From Mesorhizobium amorphae CCNWGS0123 (GTDB lineage: Bacteria > Pseudomonadota > Alphaproteobacteria > Rhizobiales > Rhizobiaceae), in contig NZ_CP015318.1 of the NCBI RefSeq assembly GCF_001686985.1, positions 618,001-682,000 on the forward strand: 64,000 nucleotides of DNA. The letters run 5' to 3'. The notes below the pieces were generated by a model. That model worked only from the letters and a program-made list of their open reading frames with translations. It ran no database searches and was not told where the DNA came from. Below, piece by piece: positions 28,056-37,368 of this stretch. Made by a program: the position numbers and the translations under genes. The first letter of the stretch is position 1. The number at the start of each line of letters is the position of its first letter.

Positions 28056-28520
28056 TTGGCCGACGACAGCAATAACGCTCGCAAAGACATCGACCTGCTC
28101 GAGCTCACCGCCCACATCGTGTCCGCCTACGTCGAGAAGAACCGCTTGCCCGCTTCCGGCCTCAGCGACCTCATCGCCAGCGTCAGCGCCTCGATCAGCG
28201 GCCTCGGCCAACCGGTCGTTCCCGAGGCAGCGCCGCTGGTACCCGCGGTCAATCCCAGACGGTCGGTAACGCCGGACTACATCATCTGCCTCGAGGACGG
28301 CAAGAAGTTCAAATCGCTGAAGCGCCATCTCGGCGTTCATTTCGGCCTGAGCCCGGAGGCCTATCGCACCAAATGGGGCCTGCCGTCCGACTATCCGATG
28401 GTCGCTCCCAACTACGCGGCCTCGCGCTCCGAGCTGGCGAAGTCGATCGGCCTTGGCCGCAAGGCCGCCGCGCCGGAGCCGGTCAAGGCGAAGGGCAGGA
28501 AAGCCAAAGCCGCGGCTTGA
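28056..28520 (+). CDS. mucR: Ros/MucR family transcriptional regulator
   Basis: A 154-residue DNA-binding protein. The Ros-type zinc-finger region reads CLEDGKKFKSLKRHLGVH, giving a C-x2-D-x9-H-x3-H ligand set, followed by FGLSPEAYRTKWGLPSDYPM, which is highly conserved in this family. The start is a TTG at 28056 with GGAGAG 5 bases upstream; the longer frame from 27960 has no such site. MucR proteins control exopolysaccharide, motility and symbiosis genes. A Lys/Ala-rich tail ends the protein, and an AT-rich upstream region may hold its own binding sites. Confidence 0.88.
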   Translation: MADDSNNARKDIDLLELTAHIVSAYVEKNRLPASGLSDLIASVSASISGLGQPVVPEAAPLVPAVNPRRSVTPDYIICLEDGKKFKSLKRHLGVHFGLSPEAYRTKWGLPSDYPMVAPNYAASRSELAKSIGLGRKAAAPEPVKAKGRKAKAAA

Positions 28521-28575
28521 ACAACCGATGCTCGGCGCGGTCGGCGCTGAGCCAATTGTTTAAACGACTGGAACA

Positions 28576-28618
28576 GAAGCCTGCCGGCGAATCCGCCTTG
28601 GCAGGCTTCATGCTTTTA
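28576..28618 (+). terminator. Terminator after mucR
   Basis: GAAGCCTGCC (28576-28585) and GGCAGGCTTC (28600-28609) form a perfect 10-bp stem with a 14-base loop, followed by ATGCTTTTATG. It lies 55 bases after the mucR stop and about 40 bases before the aminotransferase start. Confidence 0.65.
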
Positions 28619-28657
28619 TGGCTTGGATACACCAAACAGGCCGTTTGGGGGGAAGCC

Positions 28658-29758
28658 ATGAACTACGCCAGGATGGTGATCGAGAAAGAGGCGCCGGAGG
28701 AATACGGCTACGATCGTATCCGCTACAATCTTTCCGAAAGCTCGATCGCCGACCAGAAGCTCTCCGATATCGGCCTGTCGCTGCCCGACCTGACGCTGTT
28801 CTATGGCGAGCATCGCGGCGACAAGGAATTGCGGGCGCTGATCGCCATGCAGGATAAGGGGATTTCGCCCGACGACGTGCTGGTCACGGCGGGCGCCGCC
28901 GGCGCGCTGTTCATCATCTCGACCTCGCTCCTGTCCGGGCGCGACCATCTCGTCGTCGTCAGGCCGAACTACGCCACCAACATCGAGACGCCCAAGGCAA
29001 TCGGCTGCACCATCGCCTATGTCGATCTCGATTTCGATGAAGGCTTCGCCATCGATGTCGCCCGCGTGGCCGCGGCGATCCGACCTGACACCCGTTTGAT
29101 CAGCGTCACCTGCCCGCACAACCCGACCGGGACGATGATGAGCCAAGCCGATCTCGATGCGCTTGTGGCGCTCGCCGAACGCAGCAGCTGCCACCTGCCT
29201 GTCGACGAGACCTACCGCGACCTTTCCTACGGAAAGCGCCTGCCGTCGGCGGCATCATTGAGCCCCAGGGCGATCAGTGTTTCGTCGCTGTCGAAAGCCT
29301 TCGGCATTCCCGGCATCCGCATCGGCTGGCTGGTCACCCGCGACGCCGCGCTGCAGGAAAAATTCCTCGCCGCCAAGGAGCAGATCGGCATTTGCGGCAG
29401 CGTCATCGACGAAGGCATCGCGCGCGGCATGCTCGAGCGGCGCAACGCCTTCCTGTCGGCGCTGCTGCCGGAGATGGCAAAGCGCCGCGACATCGTCCAG
29501 GCCTGGATCGACCGCGAACCGCTGGTCGACTGGGTGCGGCCCGAGGGCGGCGTTGTCGGCTTTCCCAGACTGAATGTTGGCCCCGAATTCGATCTCGACC
29601 GGTTCTATGTGAACCTACTGGAGAACCACGGTACCTATGTCGGGCCGGGCCACTGGTTCGACATGCCGAAGCGCTTCTTCCGCGTCGGCTTCGGTTGGCC
29701 GAAGGAGGCCGACTTGCGCGGCGGCCTCGACGCCATCTCCGCCGCGCTGAGGGCGTAA
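28658..29758 (+). CDS. Class I/II PLP-dependent aminotransferase
   Basis: A 366-residue fold-type I enzyme. Features are the Gly/Ala-rich GAAGALFIISTSLL, the Asn of PHNPTG, Asp/Tyr of VDETYRDLSYG, the Schiff-base Lys in SSLSKAFGIPGIRIGW and the carboxylate-binding Arg near FFRVGFGWP. The ATG at 28658 has GGGGGGAAG upstream; the longer frame runs through mucR and is not used. Substrate amino acid is not evident. Homologues of this size are often listed only as pyridoxal phosphate-dependent aminotransferase. Confidence 0.83.
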   Translation: MNYARMVIEKEAPEEYGYDRIRYNLSESSIADQKLSDIGLSLPDLTLFYGEHRGDKELRALIAMQDKGISPDDVLVTAGAAGALFIISTSLLSGRDHLVVVRPNYATNIETPKAIGCTIAYVDLDFDEGFAIDVARVAAAIRPDTRLISVTCPHNPTGTMMSQADLDALVALAERSSCHLPVDETYRDLSYGKRLPSAASLSPRAISVSSLSKAFGIPGIRIGWLVTRDAALQEKFLAAKEQIGICGSVIDEGIARGMLERRNAFLSALLPEMAKRRDIVQAWIDREPLVDWVRPEGGVVGFPRLNVGPEFDLDRFYVNLLENHGTYVGPGHWFDMPKRFFRVGFGWPKEADLRGGLDAISAALRA

Positions 29759-29917
29759 CTCCGGCCCTATCTGGCGGACAGGCCGGAAATCCCTTGATCC
29801 AGCGCCAATTCTGGCGCACATGCCGCAGCGAACTTTGCTAAAAGTTCCTTGGCCGGAACAGCGCCCACCGTGGAAGTGCCCCGCCGGCCGATGTCTTCGC
29901 AACGGGGCCCTAACTCC

Positions 29918-31156
29918 ATGACTGCAGAACAGATATCGCCGGACCAGCGCTATGCCGCCTTCCGGCACAAAGCCTTCCTCAGCTACTGGACGGCGCGCTT
30001 CCTCGGCACATTCGCGACCATGATCGTCTCCGTCGCGGTCGGCTGGCAGATCTACGACCTGACGCGCGATCCGTTCGATCTTGGCATTGTCGGCATCGTC
30101 CAGTTCCTGCCGTCGCTGCTCCTGGTGCTGGTAACCGGCGCCGTTGCCGATCGCTTTGGCCGCCGTCTGATCATGGCGCTGTCCACCCTGATCGAGGCAG
30201 GTTGTGCACTCGCTCTCCTGGCCTTGACGTTGCACGGTCTCGTCAGCCCGCTGCCGATCTTCGCGGTGCTCGCGCTGTTCGGCGTCGCGCGCGCCTTTTT
30301 CGGGCCGGCTTCGTCCTCGCTGTTCGCCAATCTGGTGCCGCCGGAGGATTTCGCCAACGCGATCGCCTGGAACTCATCCGCCTGGCAGACAGCGACCATC
30401 GTCGGCCCGGTCGCCGGCGGCCTGCTCTATGGCCTCTCGGCGGAGATTGCCTACGCCACCGCCGCCATCCTTATGGCGGTGGCCGCCCTGCTGATCTTCA
30501 CCATTCCGAAGCCGGCCCAACAGAGCGCCACCGACAAGCCGACCATGGAGACGCTGTTTGGCGGCTTCCGCTACATCTGGAGCGAGAAGATCGTGCTCGG
30601 CGCCATCTCGCTCGACCTGTTTGCCGTGCTCCTGTCCGGCGCCTCGGCACTGCTGCCGGTCTATGCGCGCGATATTCTGGAGCTCGGTCCCTGGGGGCTT
30701 GGCCTGCTGCGCTCGGCGCCCAGCGTCGGCGCCATTTGCGTCGCCATCTGGCTGGCCGGCCATCCAATCCGCAACCACGCCGGCGTGATCATGCTCGGCG
30801 CGGCCGCGTCATTCGGCGCCTGCACCGTGCTGTTCGGCCTGTCGACCATCACCTGGCTGTCGATCGTGGCTCTCGCCTTGCTCGGCGCCACCGACATGTT
30901 CAGTGTCTACATCAGGGAGACGCTGATCCAGCTGTGGACGCCGGACGATTTGCGCGGCCGCGTCAACGCCGTCAACCAGGTGTTCGTCGGTGCCTCCAAC
31001 GAGGTCGGCGAGTTCCGCGCCGGCACCATGGCGGCGCTGATCGGCACCGTACCGGCGGTGGTGGTCGGCGGTGTCGGCGCCATCGCGGTTGTCGGCCTGT
31101 GGGCCTACCTGTTTCCGGCGCTGCGGAAGGTCCGCCACCTGAACGGACGGAACTGA
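29918..31156 (+). CDS. MFS transporter, EntS-like exporter
   Basis: A 412-residue protein with about twelve membrane helices. The loop 2-3 motif is VADRFGRRLIMALSTLIEAG, and a second-half counterpart appears near LATDMFSVYIRETLIQLWTPDD. The sequence FLGTFATMIVSVAVGWQIYD is typical of the EntS/enterobactin-exporter-like MFS group. Cargo is unknown. I chose the ATG at 29918 (MTAEQISPDQRY); an ATG at 29891 and a TTG at 29849 are in frame. The preceding intergenic region holds a small GCGCCA/TGGCGC hairpin at 29802-29817. Confidence 0.82.
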   Translation: MTAEQISPDQRYAAFRHKAFLSYWTARFLGTFATMIVSVAVGWQIYDLTRDPFDLGIVGIVQFLPSLLLVLVTGAVADRFGRRLIMALSTLIEAGCALALLALTLHGLVSPLPIFAVLALFGVARAFFGPASSSLFANLVPPEDFANAIAWNSSAWQTATIVGPVAGGLLYGLSAEIAYATAAILMAVAALLIFTIPKPAQQSATDKPTMETLFGGFRYIWSEKIVLGAISLDLFAVLLSGASALLPVYARDILELGPWGLGLLRSAPSVGAICVAIWLAGHPIRNHAGVIMLGAAASFGACTVLFGLSTITWLSIVALALLGATDMFSVYIRETLIQLWTPDDLRGRVNAVNQVFVGASNEVGEFRAGTMAALIGTVPAVVVGGVGAIAVVGLWAYLFPALRKVRHLNGRN

Positions 31157-31159
31157 AAT

Positions 31160-31876
31160 CTACCGAACAGCCGGCCTGCCGAAAATCAGTTGCAAAAATT
31201 CGCCGAGCCAGCGCTTCAGGTGCATGTCCCAGATCAGCCGGCCGCCGAGATGGTCGCGGCCGGGCTGGGCGCCGGGCAATTCGAAGCGATGCGCGCCGCG
31301 CACCACCCAGCGCTGCATCATCACTCGGGTCAATTCGCCATGGAACTGGATGCCCCAGGCATTGACGCCATAGCGGAAGGCCTGGTTCGGGTAGGTCTCT
31401 GAGGTTGCCAGCAGCGTCGCATCCCTGGGCAGGGAAAACCCCTCGCGGTGAAACTGGTAGACCATCTCCGGCCAGTGCATCAGCTTCTTGCCGGCTTCGG
31501 TGGCTTTCAGCGGATACCAGCCGATCTCGACCAATCCCTCGCCATGACCCTCGACCTTGCCGCCGAGATGGTTGACCAGCATCTGCGCGCCGAGGCAGAT
31601 GCCGAGCAAAGGCCGGTTCTCCTTCAGCGGAACGTTGAGCCAGTTGGTCTCGCGGCGGACGAACTCGTCCTCGTCATTGGCACTCATCGGCCCGCCGAAC
31701 ACCACCGCCCCGGCATGGAAGTCCAGCGTGCCGGGCAATTCATCGCCGAGCGGCGGCCGGCGAATGTCGAGCTCGAACCCCTCTTCCAGCAGCATATGGC
31801 CGACGCGGCCGGGGCTCGAATTCTCCTGATGCAGCACGATCAGGATTCTTGGCTTCGAACTCTGCTTGGGCGGCAT
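31160..31876 (-). CDS. Class I glutamine amidotransferase
   Basis: A 238-residue GATase1 protein with its full triad: Cys94 in GICLGAQ, His179 and Glu181 in IQFHGELT. It is not fused to a synthetase, so it belongs to the stand-alone GMP-synthase-like group whose members act on small gamma-glutamyl or related amides. The ATG at 31876 follows the TerB-family stop by 14 bases. It is convergent with the MFS gene, with only 3 bases between stops. Confidence 0.83.
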   Translation of the reverse strand: MPPKQSSKPRILIVLHQENSSPGRVGHMLLEEGFELDIRRPPLGDELPGTLDFHAGAVVFGGPMSANDEDEFVRRETNWLNVPLKENRPLLGICLGAQMLVNHLGGKVEGHGEGLVEIGWYPLKATEAGKKLMHWPEMVYQFHREGFSLPRDATLLATSETYPNQAFRYGVNAWGIQFHGELTRVMMQRWVVRGAHRFELPGAQPGRDHLGGRLIWDMHLKRWLGEFLQLIFGRPAVR

Positions 31877-31890
31877 CGGCGGGCAGGACC

Positions 31891-32370
31891 CTATTCGTCG
31901 CTTGAGGTTCCGCTGGCGCCCGGCGCTTGTGCCGCCGCCTTGCGGCGCGCCTCGACACGGTCGCGGCGCTCGACGCCGATCAGTTCGGCGACGCGCCAGA
32001 CCGTGTTGTCCTCCAGCTCGTGCAGCTCGCCGTCGGCATAGACGATCTCCCACATCAGGCCGATGAAGGCCTTGCGCGCCTCGGCGTCGAGATGGCGCTT
32101 CAGCACGCTGGTGAAGGCATAGAGATCGATCGCCTCATTGTCGGCGTGCTCGCCGGCGGCGGCCAGTGCGTCGAGTTCTTTGCCGCTGATCGAATAACTT
32201 TGCGCCAGCACCTGCTTGAACCGCTCCCACTCGATGTCCTGGCGCACGCCGTCGGCACTCATGACATGGTAGAGCAGCGCCGACGCGGCAATGCGCGGAT
32301 CATCCGCGTTGGCGCGGGTTCCGGTACCGCCCGGCAAATCCTTAAGAAACGACAAGACGCGTTCGAACAT
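31891..32370 (-). CDS. TerB family protein
   Basis: A 159-residue helical protein of the tellurite-resistance TerB family. Two acidic repeats stand out: SADGVRQDIEWERF and YADGELHELEDNTVWRV, the pattern thought to bind metal. It is almost certainly cytoplasmic. It follows hemY by 37 bases in the haem operon direction. No other ter genes are near, so tellurite resistance should not be assumed. Confidence 0.8.
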   Translation of the reverse strand: MFERVLSFLKDLPGGTGTRANADDPRIAASALLYHVMSADGVRQDIEWERFKQVLAQSYSISGKELDALAAAGEHADNEAIDLYAFTSVLKRHLDAEARKAFIGLMWEIVYADGELHELEDNTVWRVAELIGVERRDRVEARRKAAAQAPGASGTSSDE

Positions 32371-32407
32371 CACTTCATTCCCAATCGGCCAAAGCCTGGC
32401 AGAGCCC

Positions 32408-34021
32408 TCAAAACAAACGGAACCGGCGCGGCGACTTTTCCGCTTCCTCATCGGGGTCAACGCCAGGATCGTCGGGCAGCCTGGCCAGCTCCTCCGCCGG
32501 ATCGACCGCCTCGGAATCGGCCGGCACGGCGGCAAAGGCGGCGGCGGTGACCGGCGTGACCCGGTCCTCGTCGCTTTCCGCCACGGCCCCGGCCGCGGCC
32601 GTCGTCTTGCCGGCGGAAACAGCCGGGTGATCGATCACGTCGGCAGGCTTTTCCTTGACCGACACGACTGGCGCGGAAATAGCCGGCACGACAGCCTCCG
32701 GCAAATCCTCGTGGCTGTCGATCAGTTGGCCAAGCCGCTCCATCGGTGCGCGCCATTCGAAGGCGTCAAGTTTGCCGGTGACCGGCGACACCGGCGCCCA
32801 ACGTTCCGAGATGACGCCGTCGGCGACCCATGCCGGATCGCGCGGTGCCCTGACCGCCTTGGACAGCAATTGCCGCACCTTGCCCTGGTCACCCGTCTCG
32901 GCTTCCTCGATGTCGGCGAGCAGCAGATAGGCACCTTCGCGGCGATCCATGCGGATCGCGGCCTCGGCCTCGCGCCGCGCCGTGGCGAAATCCTGCGCGT
33001 CGAGCGCGGCGCGCGCCACCGTCAGCGAGGATTCGGCATGGTTCTTCTTCATCTCCTGCAGCTTCTTTGCCCGGTTCAGCCGGTCGAGCACCGCGTCGCC
33101 CGGCCTGGCATGGGTGTAGAGCCCGGCGATCTCCGGATGCGGCTCGGCACGCCAGGCCGTCTCAAGGATTTTTGAACCCTTGCGCACATCGTTCTGCTTC
33201 AACAAAAGGCTTGCCGCGACGACCGCGGCCGGTGCGAAGTCCGGCTGCAATTTGTTGGCCTCGAGCGCAGCGGTCCTCGCGGCATTGGGGTCGCTGTCGA
33301 TCAGCGCTTGCGCCTTGGCGGTGAGCAACACGGCGCGGCGCCGGTTGGCGGCATCACGCTCGATCTGCCGCGTCGATTTCTGCGCCTCGACCAGCTTCAG
33401 CGCGCCGTCCCAGTCGCCGCGCCCGGTCAATTCTTCCAGCGTCGATTCGGCGGCCCAGGCGAGTTGCGGCGCCATCACCGCGGCGCGGCCGGCATAATGC
33501 CTGGCGGCGTTGCGGTCGCCGAGGCGCTCGGCTTCGAGATAGAGCCCGCGCAGGCCGAGCAGCCGCATTTCCGGATCGTCGAGCATGCTCTCGAATTTCT
33601 CGCGCGCCCCCTCATGATCGCCTTCGAGCAGCGAAGCTTGCGCCTCCAGCAGATGGATCAGCGGCTCCTGGTCGGAGCGGATCAGCTTCGCCGCTTCCTT
33701 GGTCTTCTTGCGGGCCAGCGCGCCATCGCCGGCGCCGGCGGCGATCATGCCGGTCGACAGCGCCTGGTAGCCGCGGTCGCGACGGCGCACGCGGAAATAG
33801 CGCGAGATGGTATAGGGGCTGTTCCACAGCGACTTGATCAGCCACCAGAAGATCATCACCGCGGCGACCACGGCAACCACCGCCACCGCCGCCACCATCA
33901 GCGTGACCTGGTACTGGTAGCCATTGAAGGTGATGAGCATCTCGCCGGGCCGATCGGCCAGCCAGGCGAAGCCGAGGCCGAGCGCGAAGACGACGGCGAG
34001 GAAAAACAGGATGCGGATCAT
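32408..34021 (-). CDS. hemY: HemY-type TPR membrane protein
   Basis: A 537-residue protein with two N-terminal membrane helices (residues 3-22 and 42-66). Next is the conserved block WNSPYTISRYFRVRRRDRGYQALSTGM (about 65-92), then a long TPR-like helical region to about residue 420. It ends in a variable acidic tail with LPDDPGVDPDEEAEKSPRRF. This is the proteobacterial HemY_N family, not the Bacillus protoporphyrinogen oxidase of the same name. Its exact role in haem synthesis is unsettled. It is 10 bases after the Mic60-like gene. Confidence 0.87.
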   Translation of the reverse strand: MIRILFFLAVVFALGLGFAWLADRPGEMLITFNGYQYQVTLMVAAVAVVAVVAAVMIFWWLIKSLWNSPYTISRYFRVRRRDRGYQALSTGMIAAGAGDGALARKKTKEAAKLIRSDQEPLIHLLEAQASLLEGDHEGAREKFESMLDDPEMRLLGLRGLYLEAERLGDRNAARHYAGRAAVMAPQLAWAAESTLEELTGRGDWDGALKLVEAQKSTRQIERDAANRRRAVLLTAKAQALIDSDPNAARTAALEANKLQPDFAPAAVVAASLLLKQNDVRKGSKILETAWRAEPHPEIAGLYTHARPGDAVLDRLNRAKKLQEMKKNHAESSLTVARAALDAQDFATARREAEAAIRMDRREGAYLLLADIEEAETGDQGKVRQLLSKAVRAPRDPAWVADGVISERWAPVSPVTGKLDAFEWRAPMERLGQLIDSHEDLPEAVVPAISAPVVSVKEKPADVIDHPAVSAGKTTAAAGAVAESDEDRVTPVTAAAFAAVPADSEAVDPAEELARLPDDPGVDPDEEAEKSPRRFRLF

Positions 34022-34031
34022 CGGATTTTCC

Positions 34032-35522
34032 TCACGCCTTCATCGCACCGGCAATCAGCGAATCGATCTGCTTTTCGACCTCGAGTCGCGCCTTCAGTTT
34101 GCCGGCAAACGCGGCACCGGCCGTTTTCACCGCTGCGGGCAAGGTCTCGTATTCGGTGAGCGCCTTGGCGTAGTCGCCCTGGTTGACCGCGACCTCCATG
34201 CGGGCCACCGTCTCGGGGGCGCCTGCGCCTTCGACGGCGCCGATCGGCCTGACCTTGACCAGCGATTCGGCGCTCGTCATCAGGTTCTGCAGGAAGCTCG
34301 CATTCTGGTCGACGGGCGTGGCGGCGGCAACCATGGCGCTGGCCGCGGCGTCGGCCTCGGCCGCGATCTCGGTTCGGGTCGAAACCCCCTTCTCGGCATA
34401 GGCGCGCAGCGTCGCGATCTCCGGCGCGTCGGGCGAAATCGCCGCGAAGGTCTCGAGTTCGGCGGCGAACGGCGCACCACGGTCGAGTGCCGCCTTCAGC
34501 GCCGAGGCGGCGATGGCCAAAGCGATCTTCGGCTGAGAAGCCTGCGCCTCGACCTTGCCGGAAAGCTGCGACACCGACTGTTCCAGCGCGGCGAGCCGGC
34601 CTTCCTGAGTCGTCGCCGCCTCGCCGGCCGATTTCACCAGCGCGTCGAGCCCGGCGAGCTTTTCATTGAGCGGCCCGAGATCGACCGGCGCCGTGTTGCC
34701 CGCCTTGCCGAGTTCGGCAACCGCCGTCTCGACCTGCTTGACCTTGTCGCCAAGCGCCGCCAGCCCGGCATTGTCACCGGCACCGCCCTGCTCGACCGCC
34801 GATTTCAGCGCCGCGACATCGGTCTTGACCTGATCCAGGGCCGTCGACAGGCCGTCGACCTTGGCTGAGGCGTCGCCGTTGCCGCCCGCTTCCTTCAAGC
34901 CGGCAATCTCGCTTTTCAGCGTGGCAATCTCGCCATTGACGCCATCGAGCGACACGTTGCCGGCGCCCGACCCGGGCGCGCCGAGCAGGCCGGCGAACTG
35001 CAGCCCGCCGGCGCCGGCCAGCGCGATGACGCCGCCGATGATGCCGGCGGCAATGCCGTTGATGCCGCTGCGCTTCGGTGGCGCCACGTACTCGTTCCGG
35101 GCCTGGCTCGTCCCCGGCTTCTCTTCGGTTGGCTTGGCCGATGCGTCCTCGAAATTGTAGTCGGAGGTTTTTGGCTGTTCCGGCACTGCCTGCGTGGATC
35201 CGGGATAGGCGGCTTCCGGTTCGCCGGACCCCTTCATGGAAGCATCCGCCTTCTGTTCCGTGCCGGACTGCGCCGCGCCGTCGGTGTGCTCCCACGGCTC
35301 GAGGTCGGTCTGGTCGGCATGGACGGGCTCTTCCGGTGTCTTCGGCGGTGTCTCCGGCGGTGCCTCCGGCTGCGACGCGTCGACGGCATCCTCCGCTTTC
35401 GCCTCGGCCGCGGCCTTCGCCGCATCCTCGTCGACGATGCGCGACACGGCGCCGGGCTCGAGCTCGATCGTCACCGGCTCGCGGCGGCTTTTCGAATGTC
35501 GCATCTTCGGCGTCTTGACCAT
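34032..35522 (-). CDS. Mic60/mitofilin-like inner-membrane protein (COG4223)
   Basis: A 496-residue protein. Residues 1-160 are a disordered Glu/Ala/Pro-rich cytoplasmic part. One membrane helix follows (GIAAGIIGGVIALAGAGGL, about 165-185), then a long coiled-coil region with repeated KVDGLSTALDQVKTDVAALK-like heptads (200-340). It ends in the alpha-helical mitofilin-type domain. Alphaproteobacterial Mic60 homologues are known from this same position between hemD and hemY, where they shape inner-membrane folds. GGAG lies 8 bases before the ATG at 35522; an upstream TTG is less likely. Confidence 0.8.
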   Translation of the reverse strand: MVKTPKMRHSKSRREPVTIELEPGAVSRIVDEDAAKAAAEAKAEDAVDASQPEAPPETPPKTPEEPVHADQTDLEPWEHTDGAAQSGTEQKADASMKGSGEPEAAYPGSTQAVPEQPKTSDYNFEDASAKPTEEKPGTSQARNEYVAPPKRSGINGIAAGIIGGVIALAGAGGLQFAGLLGAPGSGAGNVSLDGVNGEIATLKSEIAGLKEAGGNGDASAKVDGLSTALDQVKTDVAALKSAVEQGGAGDNAGLAALGDKVKQVETAVAELGKAGNTAPVDLGPLNEKLAGLDALVKSAGEAATTQEGRLAALEQSVSQLSGKVEAQASQPKIALAIAASALKAALDRGAPFAAELETFAAISPDAPEIATLRAYAEKGVSTRTEIAAEADAAASAMVAAATPVDQNASFLQNLMTSAESLVKVRPIGAVEGAGAPETVARMEVAVNQGDYAKALTEYETLPAAVKTAGAAFAGKLKARLEVEKQIDSLIAGAMKA

Positions 35523-35627
35523 GCTTGGGCTCCGCAAAATTGGCTTGGGATGGTTCAAAGGGTGTCGAGCTAAGGATGCTCTAGCACATCACCAAGCGGT
35601 GAAAAGGGGCGGTGTGATGACGCGGGT

Positions 35628-36341
35628 TCAGCGCCAAGCTCGCAACAGCTCGAGCAACGCCTCCTCCTGCGGTTCCGGCGCGATCTCGATCCTTGACCCG
35701 GCGATGCTTTCGCAGGCTGCGGCGATACGTCCCGACAGAGCGAAAAATGTGGTCTTTTCAAAAAGATCACGCAAAGCGGGCCGCCGGATCAGGGTCTCCG
35801 TCGCCGCTGCCGCCTTGGCCGAATAGAGCAGAACGGCTTCGACCGGCCGGCCGGACAGGCGCACAAGCAGGTCCGTGTCGGAATAATCCAGCGCAAGCGT
35901 GTCGTAGGTCTCGATGGCGCGGACCCTGACGCCAGCTGCCATGAGCCGCTCCTCAAAGGTCGGAAAGCGCACGCGCCCGGTGAGATAGGCGATCGTCCCT
36001 GCCGAGTAGCCGGCAACGATCGCGTCGGCCAGTGCGGCAGCATCGCCCGGACCTTCGCCGACCGACAGGAAACCCGCCTTGCGCGCCGCTTCCGCCGTCC
36101 TGTTGCCGACGGCATGACAGGGCAACCCGGCGAGCGCCGCGATGAGTTCCTTTGGCGCATGACGCACAGCGTTGGCGCTGGTGACCGCGACGGCCGCCGC
36201 ATCCATTGCGGCGCCGGCGGCGACCGGCAGCGGCACGGTCTCGGTCAATGGCAGCAGGATCGGCTGAAAACCCATGTCCTCCAGCCGCCGCATCGTGCGC
36301 GAGGCGCCCGGTTCCGGCCTCGTTACCAGGACGCGGACCAT
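35628..36341 (-). CDS. hemD: Uroporphyrinogen-III synthase
   Basis: A 237-residue protein that closes and inverts hydroxymethylbilane to uroporphyrinogen III. The start MVRVLVTRPEPGASRTMRRL is diagnostic, and AVTSANAVRHAP, HAVGNRTAEAARKAGF and the LLYSAKAAAATETLI segment follow the two-domain HemD pattern. The ATG at 36341 is 2 bases beyond the hemC stop, so the pair is coupled. The Mic60-like gene follows after 105 bases. Confidence 0.9.
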   Translation of the reverse strand: MVRVLVTRPEPGASRTMRRLEDMGFQPILLPLTETVPLPVAAGAAMDAAAVAVTSANAVRHAPKELIAALAGLPCHAVGNRTAEAARKAGFLSVGEGPGDAAALADAIVAGYSAGTIAYLTGRVRFPTFEERLMAAGVRVRAIETYDTLALDYSDTDLLVRLSGRPVEAVLLYSAKAAAATETLIRRPALRDLFEKTTFFALSGRIAAACESIAGSRIEIAPEPQEEALLELLRAWR

Positions 36342-36342
36342 G

Positions 36343-37269
36343 TCAGGCCCAGCCGTCGAAGAATGTTTCGCCGGCCTTGGTCCGCACCGTCCTGGCGGCG
36401 TCCGCGCCGATCCGCGCAGCGTCTTTCGCCGGTCCGTCCAGCTCGACCTCATGCGAGGTGGTGCCGTCAGGCGAGATGATCAGTCCGGCGAAGGAGAGCG
36501 TTTCGCCTGATATCGTCGCATGGCCGGCGATCGGCGTGCGGCAGGAGCCGTCGAGCGCCGCGAGAAAGGCGCGCTCGCAGGCCAGCGCCTGTCCGGTCGG
36601 CACATCATGGATGGCCATCAGCATCTTTTCCACGTCACGGTCGCCGATGCGGCTTTCGATGCAGATCGCGCCTTGCCCCGGCGCCGGCCGGAAGATGTCC
36701 AGCGGCATCAAATCGGTGACGACGTGTTCGAGCCCGAGCCGTTTCAGCCCGGCATAGGCCAGAATGGTGCCGTCGGCGACGCCCTCGTCCAGCTTGCGAA
36801 GCCGCGTCTGCACGTTGCCGCGGAACATCACCACGTCGAGATCAGGCCGCATGCGGCGGATCAGCGCCTGACGCCGGAGCGAGGACGACCCAACCTTCGC
36901 GCCTTGCGGCAGGTCGGCAATCCTCTTCGCCGCCTTGCCGACAAAGGCATCGCGCGCGTCCTCGCGCGGCAGGAAGGCGGACAGCTCCAGCCCCTCCGGC
37001 AACAGCGTCGGCATGTCCTTCGACGAATGCACGGCGATGTCGATGCGGCGCGCCAAAAGCGCTTCCTCGATCTCTTTGGTGAACAGGCCCTTGCCGCCAG
37101 CTTCCGACAGCGGCCGGTCCTGGATGCGGTCGCCGCTGGTCGAAATGACGACCACCTCGAACGCTGCCTCCTGCAGGCCGTGCGCCGCCATCAGCCGCGC
37201 CCGCGTTTCATGCGCCTGGGCCAGCGCCAGCGGGCTGCCGCGTGTTCCGATTTTCAAGGTTGTTTGCAT
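36343..37269 (-). CDS. hemC: Porphobilinogen deaminase (hydroxymethylbilane synthase)
   Basis: A 308-residue enzyme of normal length. Motifs include [25 protein letters not shown] (catalytic Asp85), [17 protein letters not shown] substrate arginines, and Cys243 in [11 protein letters not shown], which carries the dipyrromethane cofactor. It diverges from tsaD across 99 bases and heads the hemC-hemD-mic60-hemY operon. The long in-frame extension beyond 37269 is antisense to tsaD and is not coding. Confidence 0.95.
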   Translation of the reverse strand: MQTTLKIGTRGSPLALAQAHETRARLMAAHGLQEAAFEVVVISTSGDRIQDRPLSEAGGKGLFTKEIEEALLARRIDIAVHSSKDMPTLLPEGLELSAFLPREDARDAFVGKAAKRIADLPQGAKVGSSSLRRQALIRRMRPDLDVVMFRGNVQTRLRKLDEGVADGTILAYAGLKRLGLEHVVTDLMPLDIFRPAPGQGAICIESRIGDRDVEKMLMAIHDVPTGQALACERAFLAALDGSCRTPIAGHATISGETLSFAGLIISPDGTTSHEVELDGPAKDAARIGADAARTVRTKAGETFFDGWA

Positions 37270-37368
37270 GGCGCGCGGTCCGTGATAACCCCCCGGCAAG
37301 CGAGGTCTTGCCGGGTTTTCTCCTAACGGGGAACGCCTGGCGATACAATCTTCGAGGACCGTGACGAA

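Noticed and set aside
31891..32370. Tellurite resistance operon
   Set aside because: Only a TerB-family protein is present; no terZCDE genes. TerB domains occur widely without tellurite resistance.
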